Shown: in pieces, positions 27,680 through 35,974 of the stretch
How the letters are laid out: each line of letters starts with the position of its first letter
How positions within the stretch are numbered: position 1 is the first letter of the stretch
Assembly: GCA_943789365.1 (NCBI GenBank)
Contig: CALSTV010000001.1
Span: 3,309,343-3,373,342, forward strand
Direction: 5' to 3'
DNA: 64,000 nt
Source: an uncultured Flavobacteriaceae bacterium
Lineage (GTDB): Bacteria > Bacteroidota > Bacteroidia > Flavobacteriales > Flavobacteriaceae
Made by a program: the position numbers and the translations under genes
The notes under the pieces: generated by a model
Told to the model about the DNA's origin: nothing
What the model saw: the letters and a program-made list of their open reading frames with translations, nothing else
The model's database searches: none

Positions 27680-27691
27680 ACTTACAAATAG

Positions 27692-28147
27692 TTACTTTCG
27701 AACCTTGATAACCACTTTTCTCAAATGATTAGGTTCCTCCATAGTTTGAATCATTGTTTTGTGAATGTCATCTGGAAAGAAAATTGCAAAATGTGAACTG
27801 CTCAGTTTAAACTCAGGTAGATTTTCTAAATCGTAAAACATAAAATCTCCTTCTGTATTATATGGAGTTGTTGGTTTTTGCTGGTGTAAAGTTGTAAAAC
27901 CAACATGTTCTTCGCCGTGAATCATATATTGAATATCAATATAATTTTTGTGCGTCTCGGATTTACACAGCTCGGCAGTTTGCGTTGAATACTCCATGAC
28001 AATGGCAAAAATATCGTCGTTCAGTATCTGGTGTTTGCCCAAGGCTATTGTTTTCAAATCATTTTCTAAAATAAAATCAAAAGCCTTTTTGAAATGTTTA
28101 TGAATCCCGCTATACAAGTGGTAGTTTTCTATTTTATCAACAATCAT
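27692..28147 (-). CDS. YhcH/YjgK/YiaL family protein (DUF386)
   Basis: 151 residues, cupin-like beta-barrel of the YhcH family linked in enterobacteria to sialic acid or sugar catabolism. Seen are ETHKNYIDIQYMIHGEE and the metal-site-like FAIFFPDDIHKTMI near 120-132. It follows the deaminase gene by 3 bp, so it is co-transcribed. The upstream esterase-type gene on the same strand could make this a small sugar-acid utilisation group, but that is inference. Confidence 0.88.
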   Translation of the reverse strand: MIVDKIENYHLYSGIHKHFKKAFDFILENDLKTIALGKHQILNDDIFAIVMEYSTQTAELCKSETHKNYIDIQYMIHGEEHVGFTTLHQQKPTTPYNTEGDFMFYDLENLPEFKLSSSHFAIFFPDDIHKTMIQTMEEPNHLRKVVIKVRK

Positions 28148-28150
28148 AAT

Positions 28151-29158
28151 CTATTTGTTTTTAGTGTAATACGCTTCCAGTTCGGTCAAAAATGTAGTTT
28201 TCCTATCTGGGGATAACAATGCATATTGAAAAGAGTTTTTAGCCAATTCATAAAGATCCTCCTTGGTGAGTGCTAAGGCTTTTTGAATGGCACTAAAATT
28301 TTTGTTTATCTGACCACCAAAATAAGCCGGGTCATCAGAATTTACGGTTACTTTTAAGCCCTTGTTCATCATCGTTTTTAAAGGGTGATTTCTCAAGTCG
28401 TCTACAACCTTTAAAGCCGTATTCGAAAGCGGACAAACCGTTAGGGCAATGTCTCGTTTTATGATTTCAGCAACCAATTTTGAATCTTGAAGGGAATTAT
28501 TCCCATGGTCAATACGTTTGATATTTAGAAGTTCTAGCGCTTCCCAAATATAATCCGCATCGCCTTCTTCACCAGCATGTGCCAAAGGAATGTAGCCCAC
28601 TGATACAGAAGCCTTAAATACACGTTGAAATTTAGATGGAGGATTTCCTTTTTCCGAAGAGTCTAAACCAACTGCTGTAATAAGTTCCTTAAAGGGTAAC
28701 GATTGTTCAAGCGTTTCGAATGCAGAAGCTTCACTTAAATGTCTTAAATAACTCATGATTAAGAGCGAACTTACTCCTAATTTGTCTTGTGCGTCTTTTT
28801 GTGCCTTTGCAATTCCTGTGATAACCGTCTCAAAAGAAACCCCACGCTCAGTATGAGTTTGCGGATCAAACATGATTTCCGTATGACGTACATTTTGTGC
28901 TGCACACTTTTCCAAATAACTATGCGTTAGATCATAAAAATCCTGCTCTTTTAAGAGAACATTGGCCCCTTGATAATAAATATCTAAGAAATCTTGGAGG
29001 CAGTCAAACGAATAAGCAGCTTGTAATTCCTCTACTGACTTAAACGGAATCTCAATACCATTCCGCTTTGCAATTTCAAATAATAAAGTTGGTTCTAACG
29101 TACCTTCAATATGCAGATGCAACTCTGCTTTGGGTAAGTTTAGTATAAAATCTTCCAT
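28151..29158 (-). CDS. add: adenosine/adenine deaminase
   Basis: 335 residues, TIM-barrel amidohydrolase. Zinc ligands HLHIEG near 14-19, HAGEEGDADYIWEAL near 196, RIDHGN near 216, and the catalytic NSDDPAYFGG near 275. The SDDPAYF form and the HAGEEG-x-x-YIWEAL segment resemble adenine deaminases of the eukaryotic Aah1/bacterial ADE branch more than classical adenosine deaminases, so adenine may be the substrate. DUF386 gene follows immediately. Confidence 0.88.
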   Translation of the reverse strand: MEDFILNLPKAELHLHIEGTLEPTLLFEIAKRNGIEIPFKSVEELQAAYSFDCLQDFLDIYYQGANVLLKEQDFYDLTHSYLEKCAAQNVRHTEIMFDPQTHTERGVSFETVITGIAKAQKDAQDKLGVSSLLIMSYLRHLSEASAFETLEQSLPFKELITAVGLDSSEKGNPPSKFQRVFKASVSVGYIPLAHAGEEGDADYIWEALELLNIKRIDHGNNSLQDSKLVAEIIKRDIALTVCPLSNTALKVVDDLRNHPLKTMMNKGLKVTVNSDDPAYFGGQINKNFSAIQKALALTKEDLYELAKNSFQYALLSPDRKTTFLTELEAYYTKNK

Positions 29159-29170
29159 AGGTCAAAAATA

Positions 29171-29197
29171 AAAAAAGCGTTTCGAACTGAAACGCTT
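29171..29197 (-). terminator. terminator of the esterase gene
   Basis: AAGCGTTTC/GAAACGCTT stem, 5-base loop, followed on the minus strand by seven T's. It lies between the esterase gene stop (29224) and the deaminase start (29158), so the deaminase pair likely has separate or read-through expression. Confidence 0.8.
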
Positions 29198-29223
29198 AAT
29201 TGTATTTATTTAGAGGTGCACAC

Positions 29224-30627
29224 TTATTCTTCCCAGGTATCTGTTCTAAAAGAACTGGCAGGAAGTCCAGCAGTGCTAAACAAGGTAGCTTCAGAAGTGT
29301 TTTTAAAAGCATAACGAACGGCCACAGGTGTAGGTACTTGCTCTGAAGAAACCATTACGACATTTAAAGAACGTCCAATTTTAGCCTTTGCAGGGTAAAA
29401 TATTTTGTCCTCACCTGCAATTTCAAAACCAGTCAACTCCTTGCCAAAACTATTGATACCATGTGGACTGTTTTCGAATAACAGTTCGATTTTTCCGTTA
29501 GCGATACTTTTTATTTCCTTATAAATAGGACCAGAATACTCAATGCCTTGAATTCCATAATCCTTAGCTAAGGCCCAATAGGCCAATCTATCGCCAACGG
29601 TTTTCTTTTCGCGCGGATGAATGTATTTAGCATCTCCAATATCTAAAGTAACCGCCATACCAGTGTTTTCCAGTGTTTGCATGGTGTGCAACTGCGCTTC
29701 TCTAAGCAATGCCGAATTGGTTCCATTGCCATAATTGAATGGCGCAATTTGCGTAAAATAAAAAGGAAAACTCCCTTGGTTCCATTGTGAGCGCCAGGAA
29801 GTTATAAGAGCGGCCATCAAAGCATTGTATTCAGAAGCCCTATTTCTATTCGCTTCACCTTGATACCAAATAGCTCCTTTAATAGCATAGCCGATAAAAG
29901 GATGTAGCATACCGTTATACAAGGCAGTAGGACTTTGATTAGGTCGCTTTGTATTTACTTCCTCAGGTATTTGTATACTGTTGAATTGAGCCAATGTTTC
30001 CTTATCTGTCCATGCTTCTGCACTGGAACCTCCCCATGACGTAACAATTAGCCCTATTGGCACATCCAATACGCTTTCCAATTTCTTTCCAAAGAAATAA
30101 GCCGCTGCGCTAAAACTCCCTACGGTAGCAGGTGCTGCCAACTGCCAATCTCCTTCCACGTTGTTTTGAGGAGTATTGTGGAAAGCTCTTTTGGCAGTAA
30201 ACATTCTGATCTTAGAATTTTCTGCGTTTAAGATCGCCTCCTGACTTCCGTTTACAGGTTGATTTCCATAACCGTACACCGTCATTTGCATATTCGATTG
30301 CCCAGAACACAACCAAACTTCTCCAATCATAACATCTTGGATAGTTACAGTGGTACTTCCATCGATAACTAAAGTATAGGAGCCACCAGCAATAGGTGTT
30401 TTTAATTGAACTTTCCAAGAGCCGTCTTTTTCACTTTTTACAGAGGCATCTTCTCCCCAGCTACCAGTCACTTTAATTTTACTTTTTGGCTTGTCATAGC
30501 CCCATATAGTTACATTTTTATCTTGCTGAAGGACCATATGATCGGTAAAAAATGAGGGCAATTTAATTTGAGTATGTACCAAAGAATGAATTGCAATGAA
30601 AATTAGGAGGATAACTTTTTTGAACAT
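29224..30627 (-). CDS. sialate O-acetylesterase-type SGNH hydrolase, exported
   Basis: 467 residues from the ATG at 30627 (an upstream in-frame ATG at 30654 would delay the signal peptide). Signal peptide MFKKVILLIFIAIHSLVHTQ. An N-terminal beta-sandwich (TDHMVLQQDKNVTIWGYD) precedes the SGNH catalytic block WLCSGQSNMQMTV with the nucleophile Ser near 110. Later come WYQGEANR and the catalytic-His region KYIHPREKK. The family removes O-acetyl groups from sialic acids or plant/algal glycans; the true substrate is unknown. Confidence 0.9.
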   Translation of the reverse strand: MFKKVILLIFIAIHSLVHTQIKLPSFFTDHMVLQQDKNVTIWGYDKPKSKIKVTGSWGEDASVKSEKDGSWKVQLKTPIAGGSYTLVIDGSTTVTIQDVMIGEVWLCSGQSNMQMTVYGYGNQPVNGSQEAILNAENSKIRMFTAKRAFHNTPQNNVEGDWQLAAPATVGSFSAAAYFFGKKLESVLDVPIGLIVTSWGGSSAEAWTDKETLAQFNSIQIPEEVNTKRPNQSPTALYNGMLHPFIGYAIKGAIWYQGEANRNRASEYNALMAALITSWRSQWNQGSFPFYFTQIAPFNYGNGTNSALLREAQLHTMQTLENTGMAVTLDIGDAKYIHPREKKTVGDRLAYWALAKDYGIQGIEYSGPIYKEIKSIANGKIELLFENSPHGINSFGKELTGFEIAGEDKIFYPAKAKIGRSLNVVMVSSEQVPTPVAVRYAFKNTSEATLFSTAGLPASSFRTDTWEE

Positions 30628-30826
30628 TGGTTTTAATTTTAGATTGTGATGCACGAAAATAGTGCGTTTTTTTTAATATTCCTTGTGAGATACGATCTTT
30701 AACAGAATCAATTCAAGGATTGCTATTGCGAGGCGAATTGTATTTATAAGGGTACTTTAATAGAAGCCTTTTACCTTTTTTTAATAAAAACTTGTAAAAA
30801 AACACGCATATGTTAAAATATAACAG

Positions 30827-30834
30827 TAGGTTTG
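30827..30834 (+). promoter_or_regulatory. -7 promoter element of the FG-GAP gene
   Basis: TAGGTTTG (TAnnTTTG) lies 61 bp before the ATG at 30895, in the 267-bp divergent gap (30628-30894). No other feature is visible in that gap. Confidence 0.4.
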
Positions 30835-30894
30835 CATGCGATTCAGTTGCATACTTCCCCCATTTATAAAATTTTAACCCCTAAATCGTTACAA

Positions 30895-32859
30895 ATGAAA
30901 TCAGAGATTTTTAGATACAACAGATTGTGGTTAAAACACCATGCCTATCAAAAAAAATTAGATCGATTGATCCTTTTAGGGGAAAAAAGCCACCGTCAAA
31001 AAGTGCTGAAAAAGCATTTAGCAAAGCTTAAAAGACAGTTGCTCCATCTCTGGAGACTGCTTCAAAAGCACAAAGCAGCCCGCCTTGCAGTAGGTGTATT
31101 TTTATTGGGTATGGCAACGGCACAGGCACAAATACCTACCTACAAAATACATGAAGTAAATCCATTTGGTTTGTCGAAATCAGGTTATCTGAACATATCA
31201 GTTTCTTTTGGAGATTTGGACGGTGACGGTGATTTTGATGTTTTTAGTGGGACGGACGCTAACTATGGTACCGGTTCTAAGGTTTATTATTATGAAAATA
31301 TAGGAAATGCTACGAATCCCAATTTTGAACAGCACTTGAATCCTTTTGGTCTAACAAATGGCGGAGAATTAGATTACAGTAGAGTTGCTCTTGTAGATTT
31401 AGATGGTGATTTGGATTTAGATCTAGTGGCTGTTAATCACTATAACGATAGTTTCCATTATTTTGAGAATGTTGGAGACGTTGAGAACCCTACTTTTGGT
31501 CCGAAAATAAATAATCCTTTTAATCTACCACTAACAAACGGCATTCGAAATGCTACCCTCACTTTTGCAGATTTGGATGGTGACGGAGATTTGGATTTAT
31601 TATCGGGAGATAGCACTGGTAATTTTTTTTATCTTAAAAATGAAGGAGATGATACGAGCCCTTCTTTTGCAGGGAAGGTACAAAATGCTTATTCTCTAAT
31701 AAAGATAAACAGCCTCGGGCATTATCCAAGTTTTTGTGACTTTGATAGTGATGGAGATTTCGATATATTAGATAAAATGTACGGAGCCACTAATTTTTAT
31801 TATATAAAAAATACAGGAAATTTTAGTACGCCTAATTTTGATACCCCCATGAATATAACGGATTATGGATTTTTGTCTGATTATAATGAAGGAACAGTTC
31901 TTGATTTTGCAGACATGGATGGTGATGGTGATTTGGATATGCTAATGGGTAGTCAAGATAGTAACTTTCAATATTTCCAGTATGTAGACCAAGACCTGGA
32001 CAACGATGGTATTTTAGACAGCGATGAAGTTACCTTCTACGAAAACGGTGGAGTTGTTACCTATAGTATTTGGGGAGATGAAGACGGTGATGGCATTCCA
32101 AATTATAGAGATACCACAGATGATGATCTTAACAACCTTAATGGAGATGGCAGTATTACCAATTATGCAGACGCGAATAACGATCGTATTCCCGATATTT
32201 TTGATACCGATTTAGATGGAAGACCCAACTATATAGATTTGGATTCCGACAACGATGGAATACCAGATGTTATAGAAGCACAAAGTACTACTGCTTTTAA
32301 AGCACCTGACAAAATCTATGGAGCCGATGACGGTGTTGATACAAATTATACAGGAGGTTTAACACCGGTAGATACAGATAGTGATCATATCCCCGATTTT
32401 TTAGACACCGATTCAGATGGCGACTCGTTAGACGATAAGGATGAAACAGGACTTCTTTTAAACGGTGTTACTGAAGAAAATGGATTGGATACGGCCTATA
32501 ACTTTGTGGGGTATGACGACCCTACGGCCGAAAAAAACTTAGATGAAAATAATATCTTTACAGAGTATCAGAATAACGGAAGTCAATATGCATTTAGAAA
32601 TAGTCCTCAACTAGAGGTTTTACATATACTCTTGAATACAGTTTCCTTGTCACAAAACCCGGTAACTACTCATTTTGAAATTGTGGGACTTACAGAACCA
32701 GGTACCATAAGAGTACATACCCTTGTAGGAATCTTGGTAAAAGAATTGAGTAACTACCAAACAGGTGTCATTGACATTAGCGACCTTACAGCGGGTATTT
32801 ATTTTATTGAACTTAGCGTGGGTACAAATACAAAGGTGCTTAGTTTGATAAAACAATAA
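30895..32859 (+). CDS. T9SS-secreted FG-GAP/VCBS and TSP3 repeat protein with extended signal region
   Basis: 654 residues. The first 58 are unusual: a very basic stretch (many K, R, H, L) precedes the hydrophobic core LAVGVFLLGMATAQAQ, making an extended signal peptide. Residues about 90-370 hold FG-GAP/VCBS calcium repeats (DLDGDGDFDVF, DLDGDGDLDLLSG, DMDGDGDLDMLMG). About 370-510 are TSP3-like DxDxDGI repeats. The last 75 residues are a type A T9SS sorting domain (SLSQNPVTTHFEI...GIYFIELSV). A probable cell-surface or released calcium-binding protein. An in-frame TTG/ATG extension to 30832 is less likely because the promoter lies there. Confidence 0.88.
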   Translation: MKSEIFRYNRLWLKHHAYQKKLDRLILLGEKSHRQKVLKKHLAKLKRQLLHLWRLLQKHKAARLAVGVFLLGMATAQAQIPTYKIHEVNPFGLSKSGYLNISVSFGDLDGDGDFDVFSGTDANYGTGSKVYYYENIGNATNPNFEQHLNPFGLTNGGELDYSRVALVDLDGDLDLDLVAVNHYNDSFHYFENVGDVENPTFGPKINNPFNLPLTNGIRNATLTFADLDGDGDLDLLSGDSTGNFFYLKNEGDDTSPSFAGKVQNAYSLIKINSLGHYPSFCDFDSDGDFDILDKMYGATNFYYIKNTGNFSTPNFDTPMNITDYGFLSDYNEGTVLDFADMDGDGDLDMLMGSQDSNFQYFQYVDQDLDNDGILDSDEVTFYENGGVVTYSIWGDEDGDGIPNYRDTTDDDLNNLNGDGSITNYADANNDRIPDIFDTDLDGRPNYIDLDSDNDGIPDVIEAQSTTAFKAPDKIYGADDGVDTNYTGGLTPVDTDSDHIPDFLDTDSDGDSLDDKDETGLLLNGVTEENGLDTAYNFVGYDDPTAEKNLDENNIFTEYQNNGSQYAFRNSPQLEVLHILLNTVSLSQNPVTTHFEIVGLTEPGTIRVHTLVGILVKELSNYQTGVIDISDLTAGIYFIELSVGTNTKVLSLIKQ

Positions 32860-32920
32860 TTTAATTTTAGGCAAAACAAAATATACTTCAGTACTATTCG
32901 TAGGATGATAGCATTTTACA

Positions 32921-33271
32921 TTATTTGTAATGAACAACGGAAAGTTCGAATAGCTGTCGAAGCGTGTTTATAGGAATATCCCTGTTCGGATCTATTGGCA
33001 GAATTTTAATTCGTGTTCTGTTTCCCTTAATTAATTGTGGATGTGAAATGAGGTATCCTTTAGAAAAACCAATATAGGGTTGTTGCGATTTTGGGTCTTT
33101 CCAAAAATAGCAATAAGGCTTCTTTTTGTAATAGAGAAAAGGCAATCCATATTTCCATTCCTCGCTCATATGTTCCGAGGCAAAACTCAAAAGGATCGAT
33201 CGCAAAGCCAATAAACAACTTTTTTCAGGTTCTTTTTGTTTTAAATAATAAGCTTCAATTTTTTCTTTCAT
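32921..33271 (-). CDS. DUF1801 domain protein
   Basis: 116 residues from the ATG at 33271 (5 bp after the TolC-type gene stops). YdhG-like fold with EEWKYGLPFLYYKKKPYCYFW and YIGFSKGYLISHP, typical of DUF1801. Function unknown; often a small orphan in Bacteroidota. It may be read through from the export operon but is probably not part of the pathway. Confidence 0.82.
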   Translation of the reverse strand: MKEKIEAYYLKQKEPEKSCLLALRSILLSFASEHMSEEWKYGLPFLYYKKKPYCYFWKDPKSQQPYIGFSKGYLISHPQLIKGNRTRIKILPIDPNRDIPINTLRQLFELSVVHYK

Positions 33272-33275
33272 GAAT

Positions 33276-34604
33276 TTAATAAAGGGGCATTCCAAAGTAA
33301 AACTCTAATACTTTTGCTTTAAAGAAGTAGTCATATTTTGCTTTAATAACATCGTTTTCTGCGTTTTCAAATCGTACACGAGCCAAACTGAAATCAAAAG
33401 AATTTAAGAGTCCTAGGTCAAATTTTTCTTGTGAATATCGAAACGCTTCTTTTCTTGCGACCAAAGATTTTTCAGAAGCCTCAAATACAGCATGTGCAGC
33501 TAAAACATCGTTATAACTTTGGTTTACTTTGCTTTTTAAATCAATTTTGGACTGTTCTAGTGCCAATTTACTCTTTTCTAAATTAATTTTTGAGTTTCTG
33601 ATCGAATTCGACGTTTGTAACCGGTTAAAAATAGGAATATTTAATCTTAAAAAGAAGTTGTGATTTTTGTTCTCTTTTAATTGCGTACTAAAAGAGCCTA
33701 AGGTCTGATCTTCTGGTCTGACGATGTTATCATTGTAATAATTAGACCCAAAACTATATCCACCTGAAAAAGTTGGGTGATTAACACCTCTAGATAGCTT
33801 TAAATTGACCCCACTTATCTCTAATGCAATTTCAGAATTTTTAATATCATTTTTAGTTTCTAGTGCTTTGGAATAAATCTCAAATGGCGTTTTTTCTAGT
33901 ATTGTTGTAGCAGTAATTTCTATAGTGTCAATAATATCGAACGAATAATAATCAGTTATGGCTAATATATTGGCCAAATTAATTTTAGAAATTCTCACTA
34001 AATTTTTCGTGTTGATAATCGTTTGCTCCTGGTCTGCGATGGAAGATTCTATTTCTAATATGTCTCCTTGTGGAATCGTTCCTGCAGCAACTAACTCTTG
34101 AGTTTGCGCTAATTCTTTTTTATTGACTTCTGATTGACTGATTACAATTTTTAAGGTTTCTTTGTTAAAAGCTACTTGTAAATACGCATTGATGATATTT
34201 AGCGAGATATTGTCTTTCATATCTTCTAACAGATATTGATTAGCTAGAATTTCAAGATTGGCTTTGTGCAAGTTTCTAATATTTCTCAGTCCATCATATA
34301 GGACAATATTACTGCTTATTAGGACATTTGATGTTTGTTGTCTTTTTACAGAATTAACACCGGATTTCCCAGGTGTCAATCCGTTTTGCCAACTATGACC
34401 TACACTTGAATTTAAGTCAGGTAAGAAATTCCCCACAGCTCCACGTTTGTTAATCTCAGAAATCTCCAGATCTAATTGAGTTTGTTTGATAGAAATATTG
34501 TTTTCTATTGCGTAGTTGATACAATTTTTTAAAGTCCATTTTTTTTGAGAATATGTTGAAAGGACACAGAATAGTATGCATATTATAGATGTGTTAGTTT
34601 TCAT
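33276..34604 (-). CDS. TolC-family outer-membrane channel
   Basis: 442 residues with signal peptide (MKTNTSIICILFCVLSTYSQ). Two TolC/OEP repeats of long helices: LKNCINYAIENNISIKQTQLDLEIS near 25 and the C-terminal half with FDLGLLNSFDFSLARVRFENAENDV near 405. As last gene of the peptide operon, 73 bp after the HlyD-type gene, it should complete a type I-like tripartite exporter for the mature peptide. Confidence 0.9.
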   Translation of the reverse strand: MKTNTSIICILFCVLSTYSQKKWTLKNCINYAIENNISIKQTQLDLEISEINKRGAVGNFLPDLNSSVGHSWQNGLTPGKSGVNSVKRQQTSNVLISSNIVLYDGLRNIRNLHKANLEILANQYLLEDMKDNISLNIINAYLQVAFNKETLKIVISQSEVNKKELAQTQELVAAGTIPQGDILEIESSIADQEQTIINTKNLVRISKINLANILAITDYYSFDIIDTIEITATTILEKTPFEIYSKALETKNDIKNSEIALEISGVNLKLSRGVNHPTFSGGYSFGSNYYNDNIVRPEDQTLGSFSTQLKENKNHNFFLRLNIPIFNRLQTSNSIRNSKINLEKSKLALEQSKIDLKSKVNQSYNDVLAAHAVFEASEKSLVARKEAFRYSQEKFDLGLLNSFDFSLARVRFENAENDVIKAKYDYFFKAKVLEFYFGMPLY

Positions 34605-34677
34605 GATAATAACTTTGTTATATACGTCTTTATCTTCTTATTCTTTTCTAGGAATTGTTCATCCTTTTGATTTTATT

Positions 34678-35973
34678 TTAACTACGTTTGACAAGAGCCT
34701 TAAAATGATAAAAGAAACGCTCAATTAATCTTAAATCTTCAGTGATAATTACAGCTGATCCTTGCATTTCTTGTTTAAATTTTATTTTTTTATTATAAGT
34801 AGTAATAAGATTATTGGGTAATGAAATATCTAACAGATACATGCCTTCATTATTTGAAATCAACGAAATATCCTGAACTTTTCCTTTGAGAACCCCATAT
34901 TCGATATCTGGATAACCGCTTAATTTAATATTAACATCTTGATCAATTTTTATTTTTCCAGAGTTTAATACAGGAGCTTTAACTTTACAGATATAAGAGG
35001 AATGTTTTTCTGGAATTATTGTAAAAACTAAATCACCATTACTTATTGTTTGATTTTTATTCCAAATCTTCATGAACGAAACGGTTCCATTTATATTTGA
35101 TTTAAATAAATATTTTAGTTCCCATTCTTTAATGGAATTTTTTAATTTATTTAGAGAGTGTATGACTCCTTTAAATAAATTGATTCTTTCCCTAGCATCA
35201 TCAATAGCTATTTGCTTTTCTAAATTATTGGTGTTGCTAATAGTCTCTTTAATTTGAGATATTGATGTATCTATATTATTGAAATTCCTTTCTGCTTGAA
35301 GAAAATCTAACTTTTTATTATCGAATTCTTGTTCCGAAATAATACCCTTGGTAAATAATGTTTCAATTCGTATTAAATCTTTTTTCTTAAACATAAGTTC
35401 TTTGCGATTTAGTTCTTTTTGATAGTTTAAAGTTTGCAATCGATACTTAAGTTGCGAAAGTGAATACTTATTAGCTAATTTTGCGTTTATAAATGATTGT
35501 GAATTTTTATTTAATTCATATAGTATATAGCTCTTTTCAAATAAAGAAAATTCATTTTCTATATCTCCTAAAAGTAGCATTGGAATTTGATAAACAGGAA
35601 AATTAATATGTTTTGAAGTTATGTTTAGGGTGTCTAAAATAGATTTTAAATAAATTATATCCTTGTAGTTTGCCGTGTTTTCGATAAGTGCTAAAGGAGA
35701 GTTTTTATTGACTTTTTGATAATTTGTTACAAATAATGAATCTATTTTCCCTGAAACTTTAGCGAATTCTTTTTGGGGAGGAATTTTAGTTGTTAAAATT
35801 GCTTGTGCAGTAATAATATCTGGATATTTGATCCACCATGAAAAAAAAATAATTAAACTAATAAAAAGTAATATGATGATGTTTCCCCATCTAAAGATCG
35901 CTTTAGGAGGAGTCGATAATACATCTTTGACCTCTTCACTATAAATATCGAATTCTTCATTTATTCCTTTCAT
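34678..35973 (-). CDS. HlyD-family membrane fusion protein
   Basis: 431 residues from the ATG at 35973, 1 bp after the ABC exporter stop; a TTG 12 bases further up is not needed. One membrane helix (IIILLFISLIIFFSWW near 32-48), a split lipoyl/barrel-sandwich domain, a long coiled-coil hairpin (about 120-280), and a C-terminal beta domain with VNIKLSGYPDIEYGVLKGKVQDIS. It bridges the C39 exporter and the TolC-type channel. Confidence 0.92.
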   Translation of the reverse strand: MKGINEEFDIYSEEVKDVLSTPPKAIFRWGNIIILLFISLIIFFSWWIKYPDIITAQAILTTKIPPQKEFAKVSGKIDSLFVTNYQKVNKNSPLALIENTANYKDIIYLKSILDTLNITSKHINFPVYQIPMLLLGDIENEFSLFEKSYILYELNKNSQSFINAKLANKYSLSQLKYRLQTLNYQKELNRKELMFKKKDLIRIETLFTKGIISEQEFDNKKLDFLQAERNFNNIDTSISQIKETISNTNNLEKQIAIDDARERINLFKGVIHSLNKLKNSIKEWELKYLFKSNINGTVSFMKIWNKNQTISNGDLVFTIIPEKHSSYICKVKAPVLNSGKIKIDQDVNIKLSGYPDIEYGVLKGKVQDISLISNNEGMYLLDISLPNNLITTYNKKIKFKQEMQGSAVIITEDLRLIERFFYHFKALVKRS

Positions 35974-35974
35974 A

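Noticed and set aside
32921-33271. DUF1801 gene as part of the peptide pathway
   Set aside because: It is adjacent, but DUF1801 proteins have no known link to peptide export, so it is likely a neighbour read through from the operon.
33091-33273. Plus-strand ORF opposite the DUF1801 gene
   Set aside because: Shadow frame without family features; DUF1801 is well supported on the minus strand.
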